DNA from: Leptothoe sp034932105
Lineage (GTDB): Bacteria; Cyanobacteriota; Cyanobacteriia; Phormidesmidales; Phormidesmidaceae
Length of the DNA: 64,000 nucleotides
Assembly: GCF_034932105.1 (NCBI RefSeq)
Contig: NZ_JAYGIG010000114.1
Coordinates: 1-64,000, forward strand
Direction: 5' to 3'
Shown here: in pieces, positions 24,634 through 34,380 of the stretch
Position numbering within the stretch: the stretch's first letter is position 1
How the letters are laid out: each line of letters starts with the position of its first letter
The notes under the pieces: model-generated
Database searches by the model: none
Told to the model about the DNA's origin: nothing
What the model saw: only the letters and a program-made list of their open reading frames with translations
Program-made: the position numbers and the translations under genes

Positions 24634-25893
24634 ATGACCATGACAAGTACTGAAAAAAAACGCGTTGTGATTACTGGGATGGGGGCCATTACCCCCATTG
24701 GCAATAATCTGGAAGCCTATTGGCAAGCCTTGCTGGCTGGCAAAAGCGGGATTGGACCCATCACACACTTTGATGCGTCGAATCACAAATGTCGCATTGC
24801 GGGGGAGGTCAAAGGGTTTGATCCGTCGGAGTATTTGGATGCTAAGGATGCTAAACGCACCGATCGATTTGCCCAATTTGCGATCGCAGCCAGTAAGCAG
24901 GCCCTAGCCGATGCTAATCTCACCATCACCGATCTCAACGCAGAGCAAGTGGGTGTCATGATCGGTACCGGGGTGGGTGGCCTCAAGGTCATGGAAGATC
25001 AGCAATCTATATATATGGAGAAAGGCCCCAGTCGTTGTAGCCCCTTCATGGTTCCCATGATGATTGCTAACATGGCTGCTGGTTTGACGGCCATTCACAC
25101 CGGTGCCAAGGGACCTAATTCCTGTCCGGTCACCGCCTGTGCTGCGGGTTCCAATGCCATTGGAGATGCCTTTCGGCTTGTGCAAAATGGCTATGCCCAG
25201 GCCATGATCTGTGGTGGTGCCGAAGCGGCCATCACACCGTTGTCGTTTGCTGGATTTGCCTCAGCTAGAGCCCTTTCCACCCGTAATGACGACCCTGACC
25301 ATGCCAGTCGTCCCTTTGATAAGGATCGCGATGGCTTTGTCATGGGGGAAGGCGCTGGCATTCTGGTGTTAGAAGAACTTGACCACGCCCTAAGCCGGGG
25401 AGCGCGGATTTATGGTGAGATGGTGGGCTATGGCATGACCTGCGATGCTTACCACATGACCTCACCTGTGCCCGGCGGGTCCGGAGCCGCTCGCTCCATG
25501 GAATTGGCCCTTAAGGATGCGGGGGTGACACCCGCCGAGGTGAGCTATGTCAATGCCCATGGCACCAGTACCCCCGCCAATGATCCGACCGAAACTGCCG
25601 CCATTAAAACAGCGTTGGGTGACTACGCTAAGACCGTGGCCGTCAGTTCGACTAAGTCCATGACGGGCCATCTTTTGGGAGGATCTGGTGGCATTGAAGG
25701 GGTGGCAGCCTGTATGGCCGTTGCGCAGGATCATGTGCCCCCGACGATTAATTTGCAAGTACCCGATGCTGACTGCGATCTAGACTACGTGCCCAATCAA
25801 AGCCGTGCCACCACGGTGGATGTGGCCATGTCCAACTCCTTTGGCTTTGGGGGCCACAACGTTACGCTAGTTTTTCGCAAGTATCGTAGCTAG
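24634..25893 (+). CDS. fabF: Beta-ketoacyl-ACP synthase II
   Basis: Condenses malonyl-ACP with acyl-ACP, the elongation step of fatty-acid synthesis. The condensing-enzyme Cys-His-His triad is visible: Cys in VTACAAGSNAIG, His in NAHGTSTPANDPTE and His in KSMTGHLLGGSGG. The length of about 419 residues is standard. Start choice is open among GTG 24628, ATG 24634 and ATG 24640; all lie before the conserved KRVVITGMGAITPIG. It is probably co-transcribed with acpP. Confidence 0.97.
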   Translation: MTMTSTEKKRVVITGMGAITPIGNNLEAYWQALLAGKSGIGPITHFDASNHKCRIAGEVKGFDPSEYLDAKDAKRTDRFAQFAIAASKQALADANLTITDLNAEQVGVMIGTGVGGLKVMEDQQSIYMEKGPSRCSPFMVPMMIANMAAGLTAIHTGAKGPNSCPVTACAAGSNAIGDAFRLVQNGYAQAMICGGAEAAITPLSFAGFASARALSTRNDDPDHASRPFDKDRDGFVMGEGAGILVLEELDHALSRGARIYGEMVGYGMTCDAYHMTSPVPGGSGAARSMELALKDAGVTPAEVSYVNAHGTSTPANDPTETAAIKTALGDYAKTVAVSSTKSMTGHLLGGSGGIEGVAACMAVAQDHVPPTINLQVPDADCDLDYVPNQSRATTVDVAMSNSFGFGGHNVTLVFRKYRS

Positions 25894-26358
25894 CGCTACA
25901 GCTTGGTAGGTATAATAACCTAACGGAAACATTAAATAATATGAAAGGTTTGCCTTTACTTGGGGCGGCCGGACGTTTATTGCCTGTTCACATAGCTGAA
26001 TATGCCCATTGATCTGGTTATAGGCTGAGGCCGATAGCTTTCCTGGGGCTGGATTGGATTGGTTAGCTCACATTTTTTAGTGGGTGCGAACTGTCACAAT
26101 CGAAGTTGTTAGGTGAGTGGCTCAGTGCCTCCGCCAACATGTTGTCTGGGGGGATGTTTTTTAGAGGGGTATGTGGTCCGGTGCTTTCACCTTGAGTACA
26201 CACCTGTATAGATTACGTACCTGTATGTCTTTAGCCCATGCTTTGGCTGATTAGGGGACCTGTTTCCAGGCTCCTAAAGGCTATCAACATCTGTCTAGGT
26301 GTGTTCTTCTGCTCTGGGCACATCTGGACTGTAACGTCGTTTAACTACTTGGAAGACT
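25894..26358. other. 465-bp spacer upstream of transketolase
   Basis: No gene is supported; a 23-codon frame at 25941 has nothing in its favour. ACCTGTAT is repeated at 26202-26209 and 26219-26226 (17-bp spacing, about one and a half helical turns). An imperfect hairpin spans about 26251-26278. The region should hold the tkt promoter and a long leader. Confidence 0.5.
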
Positions 26359-28356
26359 ATGGCTGTCGCAACCCAATCTCTTGAAACCCAGTGTATAAAT
26401 GCTATTCGGTTCTTGGCCATTGATGCCGTTGAAAAGGCTAAATCTGGTCATCCCGGTTTGCCCATGGGAGCTGCGCCGATGGCGTTTGTTCTTTGGGATC
26501 AATTCATGCGTGTCAATCCCAAAAACCCCCAGTGGTTTAATCGAGATCGATTCGTTCTATCTGCAGGTCATGGTTGCATGCTGCAGTATGCCTTGCTTTA
26601 CCTCACCGGTTTCGACAGTGTCAAGCTTGAGGACATTAAGAACTTCCGTCAGTGGGGGGCCACTACACCAGGCCATCCCGAGAACTTTGAGACTCCCGGT
26701 ATTGAAGTCACCACCGGTCCCCTGGGCCAAGGCATTTGTAACGGTGTGGGCCTAGCTATGGCCGAAGCTCACCTGGCAGCGCGCTTTAATAAGCCCGACT
26801 GCACCTTGGTGGACCACTATACCTATGTGATTTTGGGTGATGGTTGCAATATGGAAGGGGTGTCTGGTGAGGCCTGTTCCCTTGCTGGTCACTGGGGCCT
26901 GGGTAAGCTGATTGCGCTCTATGACGACAACCACATTTCCATTGACGGTTCCACTGATATTTCCTTTACAGAAGATGTGAGCAAGCGGTTTGAGGCCTAT
27001 GGCTGGCACGTGCTCCATGTGGAAGATGGCAATACTGATTTGGCTGCGATCGCAAAAGCCATCGAAGCCGCCAAGCAAGTAACCGACAAGCCCACCATGA
27101 TCAAGGTGACCACCACCATTGGCTATGGTTCACCGAATATGGCTGACACCGCTGGTGTCCATGGTGCTGCCTTGGGGGATGCCGAAATTGATCTGACCCG
27201 TAAGAACTTGGGTTGGGACTATGGTCCGTTTGAAATTCCGGCGGATGTTTTGAACCATTTCCGCCAGGCGGTGGAGAAAGGGGCCAGTGCTGAAGCTGAA
27301 TGGAACCAAACCTTAGCGACTTACCGCACGAAGTATGCCGAGGAAGCGGCTCTCTTTGAGCGCATGCTCTCCGGTGAGCTGCCCGCCGATTGGGCCGATG
27401 CCCTGCCCACCTATAGTCCTGAAGGCAAGGCCATTGCCACCCGTAAGACATCCGAAGCCACCTTAAATGCATTGGCTCCGGCTGTGCCTGAGTTGGTGGG
27501 TGGTTCCGCTGACTTGGCTAAGTCCAACAACACCCTGATGACCATTTCGGGAGACTTCCAAAAGGGGGGCTACGAAAACCGTAACCTGCGCTTTGGGGTG
27601 CGGGAGCATGGCATGGGGGCGATTTGTAATGGTATTGCCCTGCACAACTCCGGTCTGATTCCCTACTGTGCCACCTTCCTGGTGTTTGCTGACTACATGC
27701 GGGCGGCGATTCGCCTGTCGGCCCTGTCCGAGGCGGGGGTAATTTATGTCATGACCCACGACTCCATTGCCCTGGGAGAAGATGGTCCCACCCACCAACC
27801 GGTGGAAACCATTGCCTCCCTGCGGGCTATTCCTAACCTCTATGTGATTCGTCCGGCGGATGGCAATGAGACATCCGGGGCCTATAAGGTTGCGATCGCT
27901 AACCGCAAGACCCCCACACTGATGGCCTTCTCCCGTCAGGATCTGCCCCAGTTAGACGGTAGTTCCATCGATGCTGTGGCCAAGGGGGCCTATGTCCTGT
28001 CCGATGATGCAGGTGCTGATCTGATTTTGATCGGTACGGGTAGCGAAGTTGCTCTCTGTGTAGAGGCGGCCAAACAGCTGCGCTCCGCAGGCAAGAAAGT
28101 ACGCGTTGTTTCCATGCCCTGCTGGGAACTGTTCGAGGCCCAAGATGCCGCCTATAAGGAGTCCGTTCTACCCAAGGCGGTTACCAAGCGCCTTGTGGTT
28201 GAAGCCGGTATCGAAATGGGTTGGGGCAAGTACTACGGTGCGGGCGGTGACATGATTAGTGTTTCTGGTTTTGGTGCTTCTGCCCCCGGTGGCCGCATCA
28301 TGCAGGAGTACGGCTACACCGTTGACAACGTAGTGGCCCGCGCCAACGCGCTTTAA
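26359..28356 (+). CDS. tkt: Transketolase
   Basis: Thiamine-diphosphate enzyme that moves two-carbon units between sugars in the Calvin and pentose-phosphate cycles. The 665-residue protein has the N-terminal KSGHPGLPMG block, the ThDP motif GDGCNMEGVSGEACSLAGHW (position about 162), and the C-terminal pyrimidine domain with FGVREHGMGAICNGIALH and HDSIALGEDGPTHQPVE. The ATG at 26359 starts the family-typical sequence. It is followed by a strong bidirectional terminator shared with secG. The order psaC / acpP-fabF-tkt is a familiar cyanobacterial neighbourhood. Confidence 0.98.
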   Translation: MAVATQSLETQCINAIRFLAIDAVEKAKSGHPGLPMGAAPMAFVLWDQFMRVNPKNPQWFNRDRFVLSAGHGCMLQYALLYLTGFDSVKLEDIKNFRQWGATTPGHPENFETPGIEVTTGPLGQGICNGVGLAMAEAHLAARFNKPDCTLVDHYTYVILGDGCNMEGVSGEACSLAGHWGLGKLIALYDDNHISIDGSTDISFTEDVSKRFEAYGWHVLHVEDGNTDLAAIAKAIEAAKQVTDKPTMIKVTTTIGYGSPNMADTAGVHGAALGDAEIDLTRKNLGWDYGPFEIPADVLNHFRQAVEKGASAEAEWNQTLATYRTKYAEEAALFERMLSGELPADWADALPTYSPEGKAIATRKTSEATLNALAPAVPELVGGSADLAKSNNTLMTISGDFQKGGYENRNLRFGVREHGMGAICNGIALHNSGLIPYCATFLVFADYMRAAIRLSALSEAGVIYVMTHDSIALGEDGPTHQPVETIASLRAIPNLYVIRPADGNETSGAYKVAIANRKTPTLMAFSRQDLPQLDGSSIDAVAKGAYVLSDDAGADLILIGTGSEVALCVEAAKQLRSAGKKVRVVSMPCWELFEAQDAAYKESVLPKAVTKRLVVEAGIEMGWGKYYGAGGDMISVSGFGASAPGGRIMQEYGYTVDNVVARANAL

Positions 28357-28445
28357 TGATCGTTGAATTGATTCATCAGATTCTGCTGCCGTAGGGCATC
28401 CTTTTGTGGGTGCCCTCCCTAGATTTAAGGCGGTTGTAGACAAAC

Positions 28446-28478
28446 AAAAAGCCCCAGCGGATTACGCTGGGGCTTTTT
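28446..28478. terminator. Bidirectional intrinsic terminator between tkt and secG
   Basis: A 9-bp GC-rich stem (GCCCCAGCG/CGCTGGGGC, arms 28451-28459 and 28465-28473) with loop GATTA is flanked by five A on the left and five T on the right. It therefore serves both the plus-strand tkt and the minus-strand secG transcripts. Confidence 0.95.
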
Positions 28479-28497
28479 GTTTTAATCGTTAAAGCCT

Positions 28498-28845
28498 TTA
28501 CTCAGCCGTTTCGCTAGGTGTTTCAGGAGAACCCAAATCAGAGGGGATAGTATTCACCGCAGGAGCCGTTTCCTCAATGGGAATACCCTCTATGGAGGTG
28601 GGTACCTCAGAGACCGCATTGTCCAGCCAGCCAGCGCTCAAAACTACTGTAATTCCCATAAATAGGATAGTCAGGAGCCACGTGGCACGATTTAGAGCTG
28701 TTTCAGCACTCTTGGTGCTGGTAAACATTTGGGCTTGTCCACCCAGGGCACCCAGGCCATCTCCCTTGGGACTATGAAATAGCACCAACATGATTAGCCC
28801 AATGGCAGCCACTAGCCATACCACCTGTAAAACCGATATCACCAT
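28498..28845 (-). CDS. secG: Preprotein translocase subunit SecG
   Basis: Small accessory subunit of the SecYEG channel. Two hydrophobic helices (about 3-24 and 50-72) flank the conserved loop FHSPKGDGLGALGGQAQMF. The C-terminal tail (about 80-115) is Pro/Glu/Thr-rich. I place the start at ATG 28845 because it begins directly before the first helix as in family members; the frame is open up to 28908. Confidence 0.93.
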   Translation of the reverse strand: MVISVLQVVWLVAAIGLIMLVLFHSPKGDGLGALGGQAQMFTSTKSAETALNRATWLLTILFMGITVVLSAGWLDNAVSEVPTSIEGIPIEETAPAVNTIPSDLGSPETPSETAE

Positions 28846-28951
28846 TGCAATTTGCCTGACTGTTCCATAACATGACGGGCGTCTAAGAATTGAGATCCCA
28901 AACGCCAATGCCCAACTATCCTACCTTAGGGCACGGTGTGATGGCGAACCC

Positions 28952-30550
28952 CTAAAGCGATACCTTAACCGGGGTACGGTTACGCTTAACATCAACCCGC
29001 ACTGGCTCAATTATTGACTTACCAGTCATTTCTTTAGGCTGGGGCAGGTTGAGAATTTCTAGGAGTGTAGGGGCCACATCAGCTAAACGACCGTTCGACC
29101 TCAGTTCAACGTCACACCCCCGCCCTGGAACCTTTAATCGCTCACCTTCAACTAAAATGAACGGTACTGGATTGGTCGTGTGGGCCGTCCAAGGATTTCC
29201 ATCTTCATCCCACATATATTCGGCATTGCCATGGTCAGCAATGATAATGGTGGTCCCTCCAGCTTGGCCGATGGCACCCAGCAAACGGCCCAATTGCACA
29301 TCAACGGATTCCAGGGCTTGGATAGTCGCCTCCATATTGCCCGTATGCCCCACCATATCCGGATTGGCATAGTTAATCACAATCAGGCTATATTTTCCTT
29401 TGCCAACAGCCGTGATAGCTGTGTCAGTAACGGCCTTGACAGACATTGCAGGGGCCTTGTCATAGGTCGCTACCTGAGGACTAGAGACGAGTTCCCGGTC
29501 TTCCCCCTCAAAGGGGTCCTCCCGACCACCGTTAAAGAAATAGGTAACATGGGCATATTTTTCGGTTTCCGCCGTACGAAACTGCTTGAGCCCATGGTTA
29601 GCGATGACTTCACCGAGAATGTTGCTGAGGTTTTGGGGCTCAAAGGCCACCTGCACAGACAGTGAGCCATCGTACTGGGTCATAGTGACAAAGTGCAGTG
29701 GGGTGATCTGCTGTCGTTCGAACCCTTTGAAGTCCTCAGAGACAAAGGCCTGGGTCAATTGACGAGACCGATCTGGACGGAAATTAAAGAAAATAACGCC
29801 ATCATTGGGCTCAACAGTGCCGGGCGCTAACCGTACAGGTTCAATAAACTCGTCAGTTAAGTCTTGGTCATAGGAGGCTTGGATTGCCTCTAAAGCTGAC
29901 ATTTCATGGGCGATACTCGGATCTGTCATCACCTGATACACTTTCTCAATTCGCTCCCAGCGGTGGTCACGATCCATGGCATAGTAGCGGCCACTCAGGG
30001 TCACAATTCGTCCCACACCATGCTGATCTAGGTGATCCTGTAGCTGTTGGATCGCCGATTGAGCTGCCGTTGGTTGAGTGTCCCGCCCATCCGTGATGGC
30101 ATGAATACACACATCCAGAATGTCTTGGGCCTTGGCCATTTCCAGCAGGCCTAACAGATGATTTAAGTGGGAATGCACGCCACCCTCAGAGCAAAGGCCC
30201 ACGAGGTGGAGTTTGCCACCGTTGTAGCGAACCTGTTGACACACATTGAGCAGGGCCTGATTTTCTTGAATAGAGCCATCTTCAACCGCGTCCGAAATCC
30301 GGACAAGCTCCTGAGGCACAATGCGACCTGCGCCAATATTGAGGTGTCCTACCTCGGAGTTACCCATCTGGCCATCTGGCAGGCCCACGTCTTTACCCGC
30401 CGTCTGAATCAAGGTGTGGGGATAGGCATCCCAGAGGCTATCGATGATGGGGGTTCTGGCTTGCTTAATTGCATTCCCATTTGCTTCATCGCGATGGCCC
30501 CATCCGTCTAGGATGACGAGCACCATTGGAGAAACAGACTCCTGTGCCAT
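28952..30550 (-). CDS. gpmI: 2,3-bisphosphoglycerate-independent phosphoglycerate mutase
   Basis: Interconverts 3- and 2-phosphoglycerate using two Mn2+ ions and a phosphoserine intermediate; links Calvin-cycle output to pyruvate. The 532-residue length fits. The metal Asp is in LVILDGWG near the N terminus, the catalytic Ser is in GQMGNSEVGHLNIGAGR, and the C-terminal alkaline-phosphatase-like motifs NYANPDMVGHTG and IIADHGNAE are present. It has its own promoter region upstream; secG lies downstream on the same strand with about 106 bp between. Confidence 0.97.
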   Translation of the reverse strand: MAQESVSPMVLVILDGWGHRDEANGNAIKQARTPIIDSLWDAYPHTLIQTAGKDVGLPDGQMGNSEVGHLNIGAGRIVPQELVRISDAVEDGSIQENQALLNVCQQVRYNGGKLHLVGLCSEGGVHSHLNHLLGLLEMAKAQDILDVCIHAITDGRDTQPTAAQSAIQQLQDHLDQHGVGRIVTLSGRYYAMDRDHRWERIEKVYQVMTDPSIAHEMSALEAIQASYDQDLTDEFIEPVRLAPGTVEPNDGVIFFNFRPDRSRQLTQAFVSEDFKGFERQQITPLHFVTMTQYDGSLSVQVAFEPQNLSNILGEVIANHGLKQFRTAETEKYAHVTYFFNGGREDPFEGEDRELVSSPQVATYDKAPAMSVKAVTDTAITAVGKGKYSLIVINYANPDMVGHTGNMEATIQALESVDVQLGRLLGAIGQAGGTTIIIADHGNAEYMWDEDGNPWTAHTTNPVPFILVEGERLKVPGRGCDVELRSNGRLADVAPTLLEILNLPQPKEMTGKSIIEPVRVDVKRNRTPVKVSL

Positions 30551-31039
30551 ACTTACAAATCCTTCTTGCGACTATGAACGACTGTGCCTAATATTTGCCT
30601 AGCGAGATCATATCACCCGCCCTTTCTGAATAATTAAGGTTTTCTTAACTATTGTTCATCAAGCGTGTAAAATGCCTGTGGTGTATTGCCCCAGGACTCA
30701 GGTGAACCCTATTGCTGATGGGGCTTAGCCCTATGCCTTAGCATTTACCTAGGTAAATGCTAGCAGCTGTTAAGAATTAACCAAAATTGAGGCCCTTATC
30801 TTCCTAGGACCCAATATCGTTCGAATGCTTGGGGAGTTGGTTAACCCCTTGAAATAATGGCAGCCTTATAATGAGTTTCTATAACTAAGCAATGCTATTC
30901 AACTGCTTTTTGAGTCTAGGTGGAGTTGTGCACAAACCCTCAGAAGTATAGAAAGGCTTTGGGAGCGCTGTACAAAAGTATGTGTTTTGATATGTTCTGG
31001 TATAAGTGAGGACGTTCTGTCCCCCACGGCCTAGGAGGC
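30551..31039. other. 489-bp spacer between ABC-F gene end and gpmI start
   Basis: No gene is supported on either strand; the longest ATG frames are under 25 codons. The spacer contains one long perfect palindrome listed separately, and a small GGGGCTTAGCCC near-palindrome at 30719-30730. The gpmI promoter should lie at the right-hand side of the gene start. Confidence 0.5.
30739..30762. promoter_or_regulatory. 24-bp perfect palindrome
   Basis: TAGCATTTACCT (30739-30750) is followed without a gap by its exact reverse complement (30751-30762). It lies about 190 bp upstream of gpmI on that gene's coding strand. It has no T tract and no loop, so it looks more like a dimeric protein-binding site than a terminator. 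No regulator can be named. Confidence 0.5.
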
Positions 31040-32761
31040 CTAGCTTTTCTTTTTTGAGGAAGCTTTTGTTTTTTGCTTCTCGGTTTGCTTTTGGCGTTTA
31101 GCAGTAGCTTTAGCGGCTCTTTCAGCTTCTAGTTGTTCTAGCTTGGCGCGCTCTTTTTCCTGGGCTATTTTGTCTAGGTAGTAGTTATAGTCGCCACGAT
31201 ACAAACGGAGTTCGCCTCCCCGAATTTCCACGATTTTGTTCGCGACTTGGGAGATGAAAAATCGGTCGTGGGAAACGGTTAGAACAGTGCCATCATAGTT
31301 TTTCAGGGCAGATTCTAGCATTTCTTTGGCTGGGATATCTAGATGGTTGGTGGGCTCATCTAAAATTAAAAGGTTGGCGGGTGCTAGGAGCATTTTGGCT
31401 AATGCTAGCCGGGCTTTTTCACCCCCGCTGAGGGCGGCGACTGATTTCCGGACCATGTCACCGCTAAATAGGAACCGGCCCAGGAGTGTGCGCACCTCTT
31501 CATTGGTCCACTTGGGCACCTCATCGTGGATGGTGGCCATCACGGTTTTATTCAGGTCTAATGCTTCCGCTTGGTTTTGCTCAAAATAGCTGGGGATGAC
31601 ATTGTGCTCCCCTAGGCTGGCGGCTCCTTCCACGGGGGGTTCTAAACCCATGATCAGGCGTAGCAGGGTGGACTTCCCTGCGCCATTGGGGCCAACAAAG
31701 GCAATGCGATCGCCGCGCTCAATCAGTAAATTTGCGCCCAAAAATAGGATGTTGTCTCCATAGGTGTGGGTGAGGTCATTGATTTGCACCACCTCACGAC
31801 CGCTTCGGGGGGCGGGGGGAAACTTAAACTGCAGGCCTTTGACATCAGCAATGGGAGCCTCTACGAGTTCTATTTTTTCCAGCTGCTTTTCTCGGCTCTT
31901 GGCCTGGGTACTGCGAGTGGCGCTGGCCCGGAAGCGATCGACAAAGGTTTGCTGCTTGGCAATTTCTTTTTGCTGGCGGTCAAAGGTTGCCTGTTGGGCC
32001 ACTTTGGCCTCTGCCTTTTGGGCGAGATAGGTGCTGTAGTTGCCCAGATACGTGGTGGAGACTCCCCGCTCAGTTTCCACAATGTGGGTGCAAAGACGAT
32101 CCAGAAACTCTCGGTCATGGGAAACAATCACCATGGGGGTGGTTAATTCTTTGAGATAGCTTTCGAGCCATTCAATGGTTTCTAGGTCCAGGTGGTTAGT
32201 GGGCTCGTCCAGCAGAAGCAAGTCGGGGGCTTTGAGCATGACTTTGCCCAGGCCCATGCGCATTTGCCAACCGCCGCTAAAGGAGCTGACTAATCGTTCG
32301 CCATCGTCGTTGTGGAAGCCCATATCGGGCAGAATTCTTTCAATTTTTGATTCGAGACCGTAGCCGTTTAAGGCTTCAAACCTTCTTTGTTCTCGGTCTA
32401 GGGCCTTGATGAGGTTGTCCAGTTCATCTGGATTGGCGTTTTCCATTTGAATGGGGATTTCCGCCAGTTTCATTTGGACGGCGTTGGCTTCTTTAAAGAC
32501 GGTCCAAAATTCTTCGCGCACTGTGCGGCGAGGATCGACTTCAAATTCTTGGTTGAGATAGCCGATGTGCAGCTCATTGGGCCGAATCACACTACCGGTG
32601 GTGGGTTCAATCTCCCCCATGATGATTTTGAGCTGGGTGGATTTTCCGGCTCCGTTAACGCCTACCAGGCCGATGCGATTGCCTGGTTTTACTTCCCAGG
32701 TCACGTCTCGCAATACTTCGCCAGTGGGATAAACCTTAGTGATTTTTTCGAGACGTAACAT
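31040..32761 (-). CDS. ABC-F family ATP-binding protein
   Basis: Soluble duplicated ATPase of the ABC-F class; family members act on the ribosome (translation factors or antibiotic protection) rather than as transporters. Two nucleotide-binding domains: Walker A GVNGAGKST and GPNGAGKST, signatures FSGGWQMRMGLG and LSGGEKARLALA, Walker B LLLLDEPTNHLD and LLILDEPTNHLD. The linker between them (about 245-310) is long, helical and charged, the P-site tRNA interaction motif region. The last 35 residues are Lys-rich. There are no membrane segments. The subfamily (Uup, YdiF/Abc-F2 or similar) is not assigned. Confidence 0.95.
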   Translation of the reverse strand: MLRLEKITKVYPTGEVLRDVTWEVKPGNRIGLVGVNGAGKSTQLKIIMGEIEPTTGSVIRPNELHIGYLNQEFEVDPRRTVREEFWTVFKEANAVQMKLAEIPIQMENANPDELDNLIKALDREQRRFEALNGYGLESKIERILPDMGFHNDDGERLVSSFSGGWQMRMGLGKVMLKAPDLLLLDEPTNHLDLETIEWLESYLKELTTPMVIVSHDREFLDRLCTHIVETERGVSTTYLGNYSTYLAQKAEAKVAQQATFDRQQKEIAKQQTFVDRFRASATRSTQAKSREKQLEKIELVEAPIADVKGLQFKFPPAPRSGREVVQINDLTHTYGDNILFLGANLLIERGDRIAFVGPNGAGKSTLLRLIMGLEPPVEGAASLGEHNVIPSYFEQNQAEALDLNKTVMATIHDEVPKWTNEEVRTLLGRFLFSGDMVRKSVAALSGGEKARLALAKMLLAPANLLILDEPTNHLDIPAKEMLESALKNYDGTVLTVSHDRFFISQVANKIVEIRGGELRLYRGDYNYYLDKIAQEKERAKLEQLEAERAAKATAKRQKQTEKQKTKASSKKKS

Positions 32762-32885
32762 AGCCAGTAAGCTTGCCCATTTTGAATGTGTTCATAAACT
32801 TTAACAAAAATCAACGTCCACTTGGTTTGCTGGTGGTTAAACCCTTGATTAAGTCTCGGGACTGATTGTGCTAAAACCTATTCAG

Positions 32886-33611
32886 TCAGGGCAATAGGGG
32901 GGCATTGGCAATATTCTCTAAACCGATAGATTCCAGTAATATTTGCCAAGATTCCATGGCCTGGGGCTCGTTGGGTTGGTTTTGAAGGTGCTCGCTCAGG
33001 GCGCGGGTGGTGTCAAACCAAAGGCTATTTTCGGCTGCGATCGCAGCTCGCTCCAGTCCCTCACTATTAGCCAGGGCTGCCGCCAGGGTGGGGTCAGGGA
33101 TTAACAGTTCCACAAACCCTTCAGCCGTCATCACCGCCGTCGTATCATCGGAGCAGTAAACCTCCACACTCCAGTAGTAGTAGTGATCGGCCCTGAGGGG
33201 TTCTATCCCTATGGTGCGGGGTAACTGCAGGGTGGCAATACCCGCCGTTGCGCTGGGGATAAAGGCAGTCTGATACACCGGCTGGAATATGCCTTCATCT
33301 TCATTCACCACTTCGTACAGGTTGAACTCCACGTGGCTAGCATTGTTCTGGGGCATGTACCACTGGAATGCCGGATATTGGTCAGTGGTATAACCGAGGT
33401 CATCCTCTGGAAATATAGACGTCAGCCGAGGTGCCTGGGGATCGCCTATACAGCTCACCCCTAAGGGGGAGCGGGTGCCCCCCGAAACTCGGCTATTAGG
33501 GATGCCACGGGGGGTGGGTTTGTAGCCCGGAAATGCCTCGGCACTAGCGGCCATAAAAGTGAGTCCCAAAGCCACTGGGGTTATGGTTGGGAAAATGCTA
33601 AGAAGTTTCAT
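32886..33611 (-). CDS. Exported DUF928 domain protein
   Basis: A 241-residue secreted protein. A signal peptide spans about 1-26 (cleavage near AEAF), then the cyanobacterial DUF928 domain: the SCIGDPQAPRLTSIFPEDDLGYT segment (in two parts), TDQYPAFQWYMP, a beta-rich core, and HYYYWSVEVYCSDD. DUF928 proteins often sit near CHASE2- or filamentous haemagglutinin-type genes; none is present here. The domain is probably a periplasmic or surface beta-sandwich of unknown role. It is divergent from another exported-protein gene, sharing a 106-bp promoter region. Confidence 0.85.
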   Translation of the reverse strand: MKLLSIFPTITPVALGLTFMAASAEAFPGYKPTPRGIPNSRVSGGTRSPLGVSCIGDPQAPRLTSIFPEDDLGYTTDQYPAFQWYMPQNNASHVEFNLYEVVNEDEGIFQPVYQTAFIPSATAGIATLQLPRTIGIEPLRADHYYYWSVEVYCSDDTTAVMTAEGFVELLIPDPTLAAALANSEGLERAAIAAENSLWFDTTRALSEHLQNQPNEPQAMESWQILLESIGLENIANAPLLP

Positions 33612-33717
33612 GGGAACCTGGGATGCGTGATGTTGGATGAATCCTCTCAGAGGACTCGGAGCCTTGGGGCTCAGGATTCAAGGCAATAAATTAAGACTCT
33701 ATAAGGCTTGAAACACC

Positions 33718-34344
33718 ATGGACTTTGATATTAAGCGGACCGTAGGAAAATTATTGCTGGGTATGGGCGCTTTAGGGATCGTCCTAACCCTGCCTGCGGT
33801 CGGGTTTTCCGCCGAAATACAGCCGCTGGATCAACTAGATCAACTAGGGATTAAAACCCCATTTAGAAACGGGGCGCTGCATACCAAGCAAGAGTTGTCT
33901 GAAACCAGCGCCTTAGATCGCTATGACACAGCTCAATTTAGTGTGGACTATCCCAAGGGATGGCAAGTCAACCCCCAAGGGGAGGATGGTGTGGCCATTG
34001 TCAGCATTGCCGATGGTGTTACAATGCCTATTCGCACCGACATTGTAATACTCCGGGAAGATCCTCAGGTCGCTGTTCCCCAGCGGCTAGATCAAATTGC
34101 GGCGGCCGGATTGTCTGTACAGCGCTACTCTTTGGTGACGGTGGATGGGCAGTCGGGGCTACGTATTTGGTATGAGCCGGAAGTAGGGCAGCAGGCCTTA
34201 GTCACATTTGTGGGCTATGGCAATCAGCAAACGGTGGTGATGACCAGTTACCATGCCCAAGACCCGGTGGCTGAACCTCTGGTGACCCAGATCCATGGCT
34301 CATTTGTGAATCATTCCGTTGCCCAAGCGGATATTTCTGAGTAA
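33718..34344 (+). CDS. Exported protein of unknown function, PsbP-like fold possible
   Basis: A 208-residue protein with an N-terminal hydrophobic export segment (about 11-32, cleavage near GFSA). The mature part contains FSVDYPKGWQV, IRTDIVILREDP and a C-terminal beta-rich stretch with spacing reminiscent of PsbP/Mog1-type proteins, but the match is not strong enough to name it. It is divergent from the DUF928 gene, and both products are exported, so joint regulation is possible. No terminator is obvious. Confidence 0.75.
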   Translation: MDFDIKRTVGKLLLGMGALGIVLTLPAVGFSAEIQPLDQLDQLGIKTPFRNGALHTKQELSETSALDRYDTAQFSVDYPKGWQVNPQGEDGVAIVSIADGVTMPIRTDIVILREDPQVAVPQRLDQIAAAGLSVQRYSLVTVDGQSGLRIWYEPEVGQQALVTFVGYGNQQTVVMTSYHAQDPVAEPLVTQIHGSFVNHSVAQADISE

Positions 34345-34380
34345 GCGGCTTAGCCTCAGGCTGCTAAGCTATGGTCTCAT

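Noticed and set aside
25941..26012. 23-codon frame upstream of tkt, considered as a small photosystem or leader peptide
   Set aside because: It matches no known small photosystem subunit and has no regulatory Trp/His/Leu run typical of attenuator leaders.
29700..29730. GTTCGAACCC stretch, considered as a T arm of a second tRNA
   Set aside because: It lies inside the gpmI coding region and has no acceptor or anticodon arms around it.
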